From Deinococcus aquaedulcis (GTDB taxonomy: Bacteria > Deinococcota > Deinococci > Deinococcales > Deinococcaceae), in the NCBI RefSeq assembly GCF_019693445.1, contig NZ_JAHRBL010000016.1:17023-81022 (forward strand): a stretch of 64,000 bases of DNA. The letters run 5' to 3'. The translations under genes were made by a program, and so were the position numbers. Of this stretch, positions 1 to 7,538 are shown piece by piece. The notes beneath the pieces are model-generated. The model made no database searches and had not been told where the DNA came from. It saw nothing but the letters and a program-made list of their open reading frames with translations. Position 1 is the stretch's first letter, and the number at the start of each line of letters is the position of its first letter.

Positions 1-349
1 CCTGCGCTGGCGCTCGCCGCTGTACTGCATTGAGACGCCTGGTACGCTGTGGAACGGTCTGGCACCGCTCCCCGTCGGCCTGAGCCCCACCTGTCCGGAC
101 AGCCAGAGTTACCGCCGGGAAGTCCGGGCTGGGGAGAGCCGGGTTGAGCAGTACCTGGTGTCCGGCTGGCAGCCGCTGGTCGCGGCCCAGGTCCTGCGAG
201 ACAAAGGTTTTATTCTGCTGGACGACGAACTGCGGGAAGCCACCCACTACTCGGCCTTTATGGGCCGCGCCGTACCGGCCGAGCTGCACTACACGGCCGT
301 GCAGCAGGGTCCCAACACCCTGATCACCATCAGCGGGGCCGCACAGTGA
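1..349 (+). CDS. 3' end of an unrecognised protein (5' end outside window)
   Basis: The frame is open from the left edge of the window to the TGA at 347-349, so about 115 C-terminal residues are present. They contain hydrophilic stretches, two cysteines (YCIE near the edge and SPTCPDS) and a beta-rich end. I do not recognise a family. The next gene on the same strand, a CopD-like frame, begins about 25 nt after the stop, so the two may be co-transcribed. Codon use is GC-rich like the rest of the window. The start codon and full length cannot be seen. Confidence 0.6.
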   Translation, partial: LRWRSPLYCIETPGTLWNGLAPLPVGLSPTCPDSQSYRREVRAGESRVEQYLVSGWQPLVAAQVLRDKGFILLDDELREATHYSAFMGRAVPAELHYTAVQQGPNTLITISGAAQ

Positions 350-374
350 GCCGGTCCAGGTAACGGCGCAACAG

Positions 375-987
375 ATGGCCCAGGCCCAGATGCGCTGGCT
401 GCTGAGTGTCCTGTGTGTCCTCGGCGCCTTCGTGTACCTGGGACGCGAGCCTCTGGCCCTGGCCACCCCAGGCGCAGCCGCGCATGCGGGGCATTCTGGA
501 GCCAGCGGGCCGGCCGAGCCGGCCGAGGGTGGGCGGACTGGGGCACGGTGCTGGCCATGGTCCCAGCGTTCGGCTTCTCCACGCGGCGCATGGCGGCGCA
601 ATGGCCGTCTGGCTTGGCGGCGTGCTGACGTTGGTGGCCTGGCCGGACGGCCGTCTGGCAGCCCTGACCCGCTTTGCACCGGTGGCCACGGCCTGTGTGC
701 TGGTGCTGGCCGTGACGGGCATAGTGGCCACCTGGGAACATGCTGGCGGCGTGCCCACGCTGGACAGCCGTTACGGCCGGCTGCTGCTGCTGAAACTGGT
801 GTTCGTTGGCGTGACGCTGGGGGTGGCGGGCCTGCTCCGGCGACGCCTGGCGCGTCAGGGCCGCGTGGACGCCCTGCTGTCACTGGAAGTGGCGCTGTTG
901 AGCCTCATCCTGGCGGTCACCGCCAGTCTGTCCGTCACGCCGACGCCCACCCACGGAAGCGTCCCCTTCGGCCCCCTGTTGACCTGA
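375..987 (+). pseudogene. CopD-like copper-resistance membrane protein, frame-shifted
   Basis: Two overlapping frames together look like one short CopD-domain membrane protein. From the ATG at 375 the first frame gives one membrane segment (WLLSVLCVLGAFVYLG) and a His/Ala/Gly-rich loop. From about 540 the next frame gives the CopD domain: LLHAAHGGAMAVWLGG, the LTRFAPVATACVLVLAVTG helix, a YGRLLLLKL helix and a last helix ending near PTPTHG at 987. CopD proteins take part in copper handling at the membrane. The domain lies wholly in the second frame, so a +1/-1 change near 520-545 is needed to join it to a start. This may be a true pseudogene or a base-call error. Confidence 0.5.
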
Positions 988-990
988 ACA

Positions 991-1030
991 GCAGCAGAGG
1001 CCAGAGGAGTCTTCCCCTGGCCTCTGCTGC
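991..1030 (+). terminator. Strong hairpin after the CopD-like gene
   Basis: A 14-bp perfect inverted repeat (991-1004 with 1017-1030) around a 12-nt loop follows the CopD stop codon by 3 nt. There is no U-tract, so it is either a weak intrinsic terminator or an mRNA-stabilising hairpin. Confidence 0.55.
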
Positions 1031-1111
1031 CGGTGCGGACTGCAGGCGACCCGTTGTGCCGACCACACTGGGGGTGGCGTGGCCGTCGTTCACCTCACCT
1101 GTACACTGAAG

Positions 1112-1162
1112 AAGCCTGACATGGGTCAGGCTTTCATGCGGCGGCGCCCATTGGGGGCGCCG
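1112..1162. terminator. Tandem hairpins between convergent genes
   Basis: Two perfect hairpins lie between the CopD-like gene (+) and the nucleotidase (-). Positions 1112-1120 pair with 1125-1133 (9 bp, 4-nt loop, then TTTC reading +). Positions 1142-1149 pair with 1155-1162 (8 bp GC-only, then TTTGT). They probably act as terminators for plus-strand transcripts, and possibly for the nucleotidase on the other strand. Confidence 0.6.
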
Positions 1163-1172
1163 TTTGTCCTGT

Positions 1173-2735
1173 TCACTTGGGCTCGTTGAGAATCACGATA
1201 CGGCCTTCTGGCTCAGCGTCCACCGCAGGCTGCCCCTGCAGGTAACGCACCAGGATGTCCACGTCCAGCGTCCCCGTGTCCAGGCGGGGCGCACCCTGAA
1301 ACATCGTGAACCCGTCCCCTCCACCCGCCGTGAAGTTGTTCATGGCCACCTTGTAGGCTTGGGCGTCGACGAGCGGCTGGCCGTTCAAGGTCACGGCCGT
1401 CACGCGGCTGCCCGCTGGGCGCCCCAGGTCAAAGGTGTAACTCACGCCGCGGCTGACATGCAGGAACTGCCCCTTGTTCTCACTCCAGGTGGCCACGCCG
1501 TGTTCCAGTGCCGCCTTGATCTGGGTCCCCGTCAGGGTCAGAACCGTCAGGGTGTTGCCGAATGGCTGCACCGTGATGGCCTCGTCAAAGGTAATCGGGC
1601 CAGCGTTGATGCTGGCCCGCACGCCACCGCCATTCACGAACGCGAGTTGTGCGCCAGCATTCTGCGCGGCGGCCAGCGCGGCGTCGGCCAGCACGTTCGC
1701 CATGGTGCTCTCGCGCCGGCGCACGATCTCCCGGTTGCCGTTCAGGCCGCGCGTGGTTTGCCCGATCACCCGTTGGCGCAGGTTCGCAATCGGCACGGTC
1801 AGCGTCTCCACCATGCGCTTGGCGGTGGGGTCTTCAGCGATGTCAGCGGTGACGGGCACGGGGTTCCCCTCCCAGCTTTCGACCGCACCGCTGTCATTGA
1901 AGGTCACTTTCAGGCGCCCCAGCACTTTGCCCCACTCCCACGCCGCCACCAGCAGGGTGCGGTTGCCGTCTGGGTTGGGGATGATGGTCGGATAGGGCCC
2001 CTCACTGGCGGGAAAATCTTTAGTGGTAAAGGTGCCCAGCAGGGTATGCGAGTGCCCACCCACAATCACGTCGATGCCGGGGACGGTGCGCGCCACCTGC
2101 TGCTCCAACGTGTAACCCAGGTGGGAGACCAGAAAGATCTTGTTGACGCCCTGGGCCTGCAGTGCGCTGACACTGTTGCGCAGGCTCGCCATCAATTCGA
2201 GCATTTTCACGTTCGGGCCAGGCGAACTGATCTGCGGCAGGTCCGGCGTCACGGCGCCGATCACGCCCACCTGCTGCCCGCCGACGGTCATCACGGCATA
2301 GGGTCTAATCCGGTCTTTGAGCAGGGGCTCGGCCGTGACGTCCAGGTTCGCGGCCAGCAGCGGAAAGGTGGCCCGCTCCGCGAACTTGGCCAGCGCCTCT
2401 GGACCATCGTCGAACTCATGGTTGCCCACCGCCATGGCGTCGTAGCCCATCAGGTTCATGAACAGAACGTCGGCCAGACCCTTGTACACGTTGTAGAACA
2501 GTGTGCCCTGGAAGGTGTCGCCGCCCGACAGGACCAGGGGGTTTGGGTCCTGTGCGCTGAACTGCTTCACCAGTGTGGCCTGCCGGGCGTAACCGCCGTA
2601 CAGGTTGTCGCCGATCTTGGTGGGCTCCAGGCGCCCGTGCAGGTCGTCGGTGTGCAGCACGGTCACCGTCAGCGGCGCGGCGTAGGCGCTGCTCAGGAGG
2701 GCTGTGGTCAACAGGGCCAGTGAGAAGCGGGTCAT
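1173..2735 (-). CDS. Secreted 5'-nucleotidase / 2',3'-cyclic phosphodiesterase family (UshA-like)
   Basis: 520 aa. The first 20 residues form a Sec-type signal peptide (MTRFSLALLTTALLSSAYA, cleavage after AYA). An N-terminal metallophosphoesterase domain shows the family motifs LHTDDLHGRLEP, SGGDTFQG, VGNHEFDDG and VGGHSHTLL, which supply the metal ligands. A C-terminal 5'-nucleotidase domain shows FVNGGGVRASI, TVQPFGNTL and MNNFTAGGGDGF. The family hydrolyses extracytoplasmic nucleotides to nucleosides and phosphate. A much longer open frame runs upstream, but the signal peptide and a -10 box 8 nt before this ATG fix the start here. The gene stands alone, and the LHTDD variant of the usual NDxHG motif is worth noting. 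Confidence 0.93.
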   Translation of the reverse strand: MTRFSLALLTTALLSSAYAAPLTVTVLHTDDLHGRLEPTKIGDNLYGGYARQATLVKQFSAQDPNPLVLSGGDTFQGTLFYNVYKGLADVLFMNLMGYDAMAVGNHEFDDGPEALAKFAERATFPLLAANLDVTAEPLLKDRIRPYAVMTVGGQQVGVIGAVTPDLPQISSPGPNVKMLELMASLRNSVSALQAQGVNKIFLVSHLGYTLEQQVARTVPGIDVIVGGHSHTLLGTFTTKDFPASEGPYPTIIPNPDGNRTLLVAAWEWGKVLGRLKVTFNDSGAVESWEGNPVPVTADIAEDPTAKRMVETLTVPIANLRQRVIGQTTRGLNGNREIVRRRESTMANVLADAALAAAQNAGAQLAFVNGGGVRASINAGPITFDEAITVQPFGNTLTVLTLTGTQIKAALEHGVATWSENKGQFLHVSRGVSYTFDLGRPAGSRVTAVTLNGQPLVDAQAYKVAMNNFTAGGGDGFTMFQGAPRLDTGTLDVDILVRYLQGQPAVDAEPEGRIVILNEPK

Positions 2736-2743
2736 GGGCCACC

Positions 2744-2749
2744 AGTATA
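2744..2749 (-). promoter_or_regulatory. -10 box for leaderless nucleotidase mRNA; rest of 2736-3044 empty
   Basis: TATACT lies 8 nt upstream of the ATG, so transcription should start at or next to the start codon. No convincing -35 is seen. Apart from this box and the next gene's -10, I see nothing coding or structured between 2736 and 3056. Confidence 0.6.
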
Positions 2750-3044
2750 AGAATCTGGCGTCAGGCGCTGTGCACCGCGACCTGCTCGGCGGCCCACATG
2801 CCAATTCAAAGGGCGAACAGCGTATTGGCAGTGGCCCAGTCCAGCACTCCTGGTGGCCCTCCCGGGGTGGCTGGTCATGATCCAGCGCGCAGGCGGAGGG
2901 CCAGTTGATGCACCTGTCGTCCGTCCAGAGACGTGGGATGGACAAGGCACATCGCGCCTTGTCGCTTGGCGCAATGGCCTGGCCCTCTGACGTCAACCGT
3001 CGCTCCTCTCGCGTAAACCACGTCCACTGCGTCGCGCTCAGTCC

Positions 3045-3050
3045 TATGCT
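3045..3050 (+). promoter_or_regulatory. -10 box for leaderless 602-aa orphan
   Basis: TATGCT followed by 6 nt and then GTG at 3057. This spacing supports the GTG as start and a leaderless transcript. No good -35 is present. Confidence 0.5.
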
Positions 3051-3056
3051 GACGCT

Positions 3057-4865
3057 GTGTCCCGTTTCAACCATGTCCCGCAAGTGGAGAGGTACGCGGT
3101 CTCTGCCGGGCTGCACACCAAAACATTGACGTTCATCAGACCACAGCGAGCGTGTCTCTCCATCCTCAATGAGCGGCCCCTGGACGATTTTCGTCCACTG
3201 TCGGTCAGCCTGGGTAAAAGCACAGCTGACGTGCTGATCTGGTCGGACTGGGACATCATCTTTGCCTACACCACCTACTTCACGGGTGCCATTCAACATG
3301 ACCATTTCATGCAACTGGCGGCTGATGTCGTTCAGTCAGGTCTGGCCGTCGTCTCGCATTACTCCGAAGGATTTCTCATCTGGAAATCTCAGTCTATTCA
3401 CGCTGAGCCCTTTGACATTCATCGGGAACCATTCGTCAGGCCACGCACGGTAGAGTTCACGTTTCCCGACGGACTCGGGCCCTATCAAATGCAGTGTGCC
3501 CTCCACGCCGCACAGATGAGGTTTTTCGAGCACCATTACGTGAGTCCAATGGTGGCGAAGGAGCTGCTCTATTTCAAAGCGTTCTTGGAGCCTTGTGAGC
3601 TCAAGACGGAGGGCAAGCACATCAGGCTTTACCCGTCCCTGACCGTTCACCAGAACGGGGTCTTCCAGATGCATTTCCGCCTGATGTCAAATGGAAATCT
3701 GATCTCGACTCGGGAATTGATCGACGACTTCCTGAATTCGTCCATGGCAGTGGCCACGGATATCCTCGTGCCTCCAGCCCTCATGAAGTTAGATGGGCGG
3801 AAGCTGATCTTCGAAGATGATTATTACGAGAGCAGGCGCTCAGCGCTGCGCCAGTGGCGAAGGCTTGAAAACCTGATTGCCCGCTCGGTCAACCGAGTTG
3901 AGGGTGGCCCCGATTCATTCGACCACGATTTGATTTCGCTTGATCCAGAAGGCAAGGGGGAGGGGGCGCCAATGTCATTGACGACCGTCACCACCATGCT
4001 CAGCAATGCGCTGACGACCCTCCTCAATCAGCCCAGGATGGGGTGGCGCTATCGGCTTCTTGGGCCAAAAAAAGCGCGCTACGAACAGGGTGAATTTTGG
4101 CGCGGCACCCCGAACGTGTACCTGCTCTCCGTGCGCAATCATCCGCTGACCGCCTCGGACATTCACAGCAGATACGCCGCAGAACTGGGGCACATCATGA
4201 GCCGCTCCAAGGACATTCCTGGCCCTCACGCTCAAAAACATCTGGGTGAATCCTTGCGATCAGCGGAGGATTATCTGAGCTATACCGGTCAGGCCCTCAA
4301 CCTGTTCGTGTACTCCCGCTCAGGACGTGATGGATATGAAGGAGATGACCCGAACGCCAACGAACTGATTTATGCGCTTCAATCACATGTGGATTTGGTG
4401 GATTTCATCAATGGCAGTCTGTGGCAATGTGAGGAGCGCGCTCTCCTTCACGCCCACACTGTTGAGGAGCTGATCACCAACCGGAAGCGCCAGACGTTAT
4501 ATGACTACGCCAGTCGACGTCCTTTTCACTTCGGTGAGCTCAATGATTGGTTCACTGAGGTACAGAAGGCGCACAACATCGAAGCAACAAGAGCGGCCAT
4601 CGCATTCAATACGACTCTGAATCTTGAAAAATTCAAAGAACGTCGAAATTTCAAGAGACAGCAGTTCCAATGGCTGATGGCCGCCCTGCTGGGCGTCATT
4701 GCGGCGGGGACATCCGGCGGCAAACTGGTGAGCCTGTTCTGGGAAGGCGCGGGAGGCCTGCCTCAATCGGAACTCCGGTATGCCCTCGTGGCCATGACGG
4801 TTGTTGCCATGGTGTTCCTTGCTGCGTACAAGGGATTTGTGGAGCCAATCGGGGCAGAGACCTGA
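3057..4865 (+). CDS. Unrecognised 602-aa protein with two C-terminal membrane segments
   Basis: No family was recognised. About 545 soluble residues with many aromatic and charged positions are followed by two hydrophobic helices: QWLMAALLGVIAAG near 540-555, and YALVAMTVVAMVFLAAY near 577-593. The large N-terminal part would face the cytoplasm if the two helices form a hairpin. Codon use is clearly less GC-rich than in neighbouring genes (AAA, TTT, GAT and ATT are common), which suggests acquisition by transfer. The GTG start is chosen because a -10 box sits 6 nt upstream. It is flanked by intergenic DNA on both sides and followed by a hairpin, so it is monocistronic. The layout, a large sensor-like part plus a terminal two-helix anchor, resembles some defence effectors, but nothing in the sequence proves that role. 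Confidence 0.8.
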   Translation: MSRFNHVPQVERYAVSAGLHTKTLTFIRPQRACLSILNERPLDDFRPLSVSLGKSTADVLIWSDWDIIFAYTTYFTGAIQHDHFMQLAADVVQSGLAVVSHYSEGFLIWKSQSIHAEPFDIHREPFVRPRTVEFTFPDGLGPYQMQCALHAAQMRFFEHHYVSPMVAKELLYFKAFLEPCELKTEGKHIRLYPSLTVHQNGVFQMHFRLMSNGNLISTRELIDDFLNSSMAVATDILVPPALMKLDGRKLIFEDDYYESRRSALRQWRRLENLIARSVNRVEGGPDSFDHDLISLDPEGKGEGAPMSLTTVTTMLSNALTTLLNQPRMGWRYRLLGPKKARYEQGEFWRGTPNVYLLSVRNHPLTASDIHSRYAAELGHIMSRSKDIPGPHAQKHLGESLRSAEDYLSYTGQALNLFVYSRSGRDGYEGDDPNANELIYALQSHVDLVDFINGSLWQCEERALLHAHTVEELITNRKRQTLYDYASRRPFHFGELNDWFTEVQKAHNIEATRAAIAFNTTLNLEKFKERRNFKRQQFQWLMAALLGVIAAGTSGGKLVSLFWEGAGGLPQSELRYALVAMTVVAMVFLAAYKGFVEPIGAET

Positions 4866-4889
4866 GCCGGATTCCGGATCATCCGTTCC

Positions 4890-4909
4890 GGCACCGAAGT
4901 TTCGGTGCC
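4890..4909 (+). terminator. Terminator of the 602-aa gene
   Basis: A 9-bp perfect hairpin (4890-4898 with 4901-4909) lies 25 nt after the stop and is followed by TTC. It is GC-rich with a 2-nt centre that would open to a larger loop. Confidence 0.65.
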
Positions 4910-4950
4910 TTCACGCCGCTCCGTCCCCGTTTTTCCTTCTGTCTTCGGTG

Positions 4951-4983
4951 GGGTACACCCGTTCTTCCATCACGGGTGTACCC
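4951..4983. repeat. Isolated 11-bp perfect inverted repeat
   Basis: Positions 4951-4961 pair perfectly with 4973-4983 around a 10-nt spacer. The repeat sits between two convergent genes. It is not followed by a T-tract on either strand, and a separate terminator lies just upstream, so it may be a second terminator, a protein-binding site or a remnant of an element end. The remaining bases from 4984 to 5098 show nothing. Confidence 0.5.
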
Positions 4984-5098
4984 GAATCCTGATGAGCCGT
5001 GCAGGGTGGATGGGCGGCGGCGGAACTGGTGAACGTCCTTGCCCCCGCCCCTGGCCTGCGCCGGGTTGTCGTCCTCAGGTGACCTTCAGAGCGCCGGT

Positions 5099-6324
5099 TT
5101 ACTCGTGGGGGGGCGGTTGATCCGGGTCGCAGTAATCAATGGCCGCGCTTTGAAACGTGCCAGTCACAATTTCCCGTTTGAAGGGGTAGCCAACCCGCAC
5201 GCCTTCCGCCGCACATTCGAGGGTGAAGCGCTCCCCCGGCGCCACCGACGTGTCGCCCAGCCGCAGTGGCCGCTTGGCCTCGTAAATGGCGCAGTAGGGT
5301 GTGCAGAAGTAAAAGCCGACGGGCGTGCCACTGCTGGTCCGGGCGATGGCGGCGCCACCCGTCTCCACGGCGCGCCGGATGTCATCCCACAGGGCCACAC
5401 TTGCGGCTGGATCGGGGTCCAGGGCCCACATCTCGGCAATCACGCGCGCTGCATCCGGGTTGCGTTTCAGGGACGCGGTGGACGCTGGATCGGTCATGGC
5501 CCAGGGGTCAAACCCCTTCTCGCCGGGCAGCGGCGTGCGCAGGAAGGGCCCACCTCCCCGTGGGCGCTTGGGCGCGCCTGTGCCCGGCGGGCGCTCATTC
5601 ATCAGGGCCGGGTAGCTGATCAGTTGGCCGGCCCGGTACAGGGCTTCAATGGCGGCTTTGGCCTGGGTTTCAATCTGCTCATGCAGTTCGGCGGAGGCGT
5701 TCGGCCGGTACATGCCCGCGGCGTACTGGGCTTTGGACATGGCTTCGGCAAACTGACCTCGAAGCTTGGCGAGTCTGGCCTGATCGCTGGGGGGCGTGGC
5801 CTCCTCCAGGCCGTGCATCGCCGCTTCGGCATGCAGGCGCATGGCCTCCAGCGCCGCCATCATGGCCTCCAGGTGGGGCCGGGGACAGGGCTCCACGGGC
5901 GACCAGGCCGGCAGGGCAGCGGGCAGGGTGCCCTGGGGCAGTCAAAGTCGGGATCATGGGTCGCCTGGCTGGCGTGACCCAGCCAGCGCTGCACCTGCTG
6001 GTAATAGGCCTCCACCTGATCAAATGTTACGGGCGGCACGAAGCCCACGGTGCCTGGATCGGCCGTTTCATCGGCCGCCAGCATCTTGTCCCCCAGGGTT
6101 TGCAGGGCGAAAGCGTTCCAGGCGCAGGCCAGTTCCAGCCCCACATGGCGCTTGAGGGCAAAGGGACTGACGCCGCCCACCAGCAGGTCGAAGCGGCGGC
6201 GTTCCGCCGCGTCCAGCAGGGGATGCACCGCCGCACCCGCCTGCCGGTAGGCGTAGAGGGTCTGCGCGTCGCGCTCGCCACGGGTAAAGGCGCGCATCCG
6301 CGCCCAGATGCCTGGAGTCTCCAT
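5099..6324 (-). pseudogene. Unrecognised ~408-aa protein split by one frameshift
   Basis: The N-terminal half starts at the ATG at 6324 (METPGIWARMRAF) and runs in one frame to DPDFDC near 5940. The C-terminal half, through QGTLPAALPAWSPVEPC to the TGA at 5099, is in another frame. Adding one base inside the GACTG at about 5937-5941 would give DPDFDLPQGTLPAALPAW without a stop, so the two halves belong together. The N-half is helical with a YAYRQAGAA stretch. The C-half has a helical HLEAMMAALEAMRLHAEAAM segment and ends in a PPPHE tail. I recognise no family. It is either a genuine recent frameshift or a sequencing error. Confidence 0.6.
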
Positions 6325-6331
6325 AACACCT

Positions 6332-6337
6332 ACTGTA
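6332..6337 (-). promoter_or_regulatory. -10 box for the frameshifted gene
   Basis: TACAGT lies 7 nt upstream of the ATG at 6324, the same leaderless layout as many other genes in the window. It supports this ATG over an upstream in-frame start. Confidence 0.5.
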
Positions 6338-6595
6338 CGGGGGGCGAGACGGACGCGCGGCAGAAGTTGAAGGCACACCGTGCAGGACCAGGTTTCAGCA
6401 ACGGCCTTCAGGGCCATTCGCAGCCTGTTTTGCGTCGGTCCCAGACAGACGCCAGGTCGGCCGATGCCTCCTTCCTGCAAAAAGGGGCAGTGGTTTTCCG
6501 ATACATTGCCCTGCGCCACGGACGTGACCTCCGGTGCTCAGCCGGCGCCTGCCACCTGCCTGGCGATCAAGCGTAGGCGGGGAGAACCTCTTGAG

Positions 6596-6601
6596 TAGAC
6601 T
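6596..6601 (+). promoter_or_regulatory. -10 box of the RelA/SpoT-like operon
   Basis: TAGACT lies 12 nt before the ATG at 6614, so the leader would be only about 5-6 nt. No Shine-Dalgarno sequence is present. Confidence 0.45.
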
Positions 6602-6613
6602 GGACCACCTTCC

Positions 6614-7276
6614 ATGACGGCAGATGACCTTTCCCCCAATGCCTCATCACATGGGCTGTCGGCCGAGCTGCTCAACGTCACGCACGCGCTTCGTGTACGC
6701 TTTCCCAGACGGCCAGCCGAGATTCGACAACCCACCGAGAATCTGCAAGAAGCCTATGCCCAGGCGCAGGACCTGAGCAACGAATTCCTCTCTCAACTCA
6801 CGCTCTTCGGCACCCTCTCTGGCGCGCGGGCCACCCCCCGGCCGAACGGCATCAAAAGCTGGGCCCGCACGGAAGAGAAAGGTAATCTGTTCGGTCTGGT
6901 GCCACTCGACATCCTGGGGGGCAAATACGTGTTTGGGCAACTCGCCCCCCTATACGCGGCGGCGGCGCGCGTGCATGAGGGCTTTGACGTGCTGGCCTTT
7001 CAAGACCGGTTCCTCAAGCCTCAGGCCAGTGGCTACCGCGACCTGCAGTTTGTGGTCTCTGTGCAGGGGCACGCGGCGGAAATTAAGTTCTGTCACGCGG
7101 CATTTGATGAGCTGGACGCCTATGAGCACCGCCTGTACGAAATGCGGCGGGTCCTCGAACGCAAGGCAGAACTGTCCGCCATTGAGCGGATTGTCTTGGA
7201 TACACTCATTGATGCGAGTACACTGATGTACCAGCAGGTCTGGGCCAGCGTCAGTGCAGAAGGAGGCGGTGAGTAG
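6614..7276 (+). CDS. RelA/SpoT-fold nucleotidyltransferase-like protein
   Basis: 220 aa. The order of motifs matches a short RelA/SpoT synthetase-like domain: NGIKSWARTEEK at about 75-86 (substrate-binding Lys/Arg loop), PLDILGGKYVFGQ at about 97-109, DRFLKPQASGYRDLQF at about 131-146 (cf. GYRSxH in RelA), then AAEIKFCH (cf. EIQ) and a terminal YEHRLYEM helix. Members of this fold make (p)ppGpp or pyrophosphorylate tRNA or nucleotides, and several act as toxins. Here the usual Gln of EIQ is Lys and the HD hydrolase part is absent, so activity is uncertain. The TAG stop abuts the ATG of a 72-aa gene, suggesting co-translation. Function is inferred from motif order only. Confidence 0.6.
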   Translation: MTADDLSPNASSHGLSAELLNVTHALRVRFPRRPAEIRQPTENLQEAYAQAQDLSNEFLSQLTLFGTLSGARATPRPNGIKSWARTEEKGNLFGLVPLDILGGKYVFGQLAPLYAAAARVHEGFDVLAFQDRFLKPQASGYRDLQFVVSVQGHAAEIKFCHAAFDELDAYEHRLYEMRRVLERKAELSAIERIVLDTLIDASTLMYQQVWASVSAEGGGE

Positions 7277-7495
7277 ATGACCAAGTTTTATCTGGTGGGC
7301 ACCGTGCCCGTCAAAATCGAGAAGCGTCCCGACGGTGCGACGGTGGTTCAGGCCTTTAATGTCCAGCTGGGCCGCCTGGAGAACAACTCCCGCTACTACA
7401 CCATGATCCGCCGCGATGACACCGGACTGGTGCGGGTGATCACAGAAGCGGAGTTTGACGCCCAGGTGGCGGCCCTGCGGCTCAAAGCGTCCTGA
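7277..7495 (+). CDS. 72-aa partner of the RelA/SpoT-like protein
   Basis: The ATG follows the upstream stop codon without a gap, and GGAGG in the 3' end of the previous gene (GGAGGCGGTGAGTAG) provides a ribosome-binding site. The protein is small, soluble and probably beta-rich at its start (KFYLVGTVPVKIEKR), with a helix at the end (TEAEFDAQVAALRLKAS). I do not recognise a family. Strict coupling to a possible nucleotidyltransferase toxin makes an antitoxin or accessory role conceivable, but this rests on arrangement alone. Confidence 0.7.
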   Translation: MTKFYLVGTVPVKIEKRPDGATVVQAFNVQLGRLENNSRYYTMIRRDDTGLVRVITEAEFDAQVAALRLKAS

Positions 7496-7508
7496 TCAGC
7501 GAACCTTG

Positions 7509-7537
7509 CGCGGGGGTGGCCTCAGGCCACCCCCGCG
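7509..7537. terminator. Bidirectional terminator
   Basis: A 13-bp perfect hairpin with a 3-nt loop (7509-7521 with 7525-7537) is followed by TTTA reading +. It is shared between the plus-strand 72-aa gene and the convergent TPR gene, whose stop codon is at 7539-7541. Confidence 0.8.
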
Positions 7538-7538
7538 T

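Noticed and set aside
1164..2723. Long antisense ORFs over many genes (for example 1164-2723, 26808-28793, 49272-52076)
   Set aside because: They are shadows produced by high third-position GC opposite strongly supported genes; their sequences are Gln/His/Arg/Gly-rich noise.
1173..3314. 713-aa reading of the nucleotidase frame
   Set aside because: The first ~193 residues precede a clear signal peptide and a -10 box; they lie in intergenic DNA and over the start of the divergent gene.
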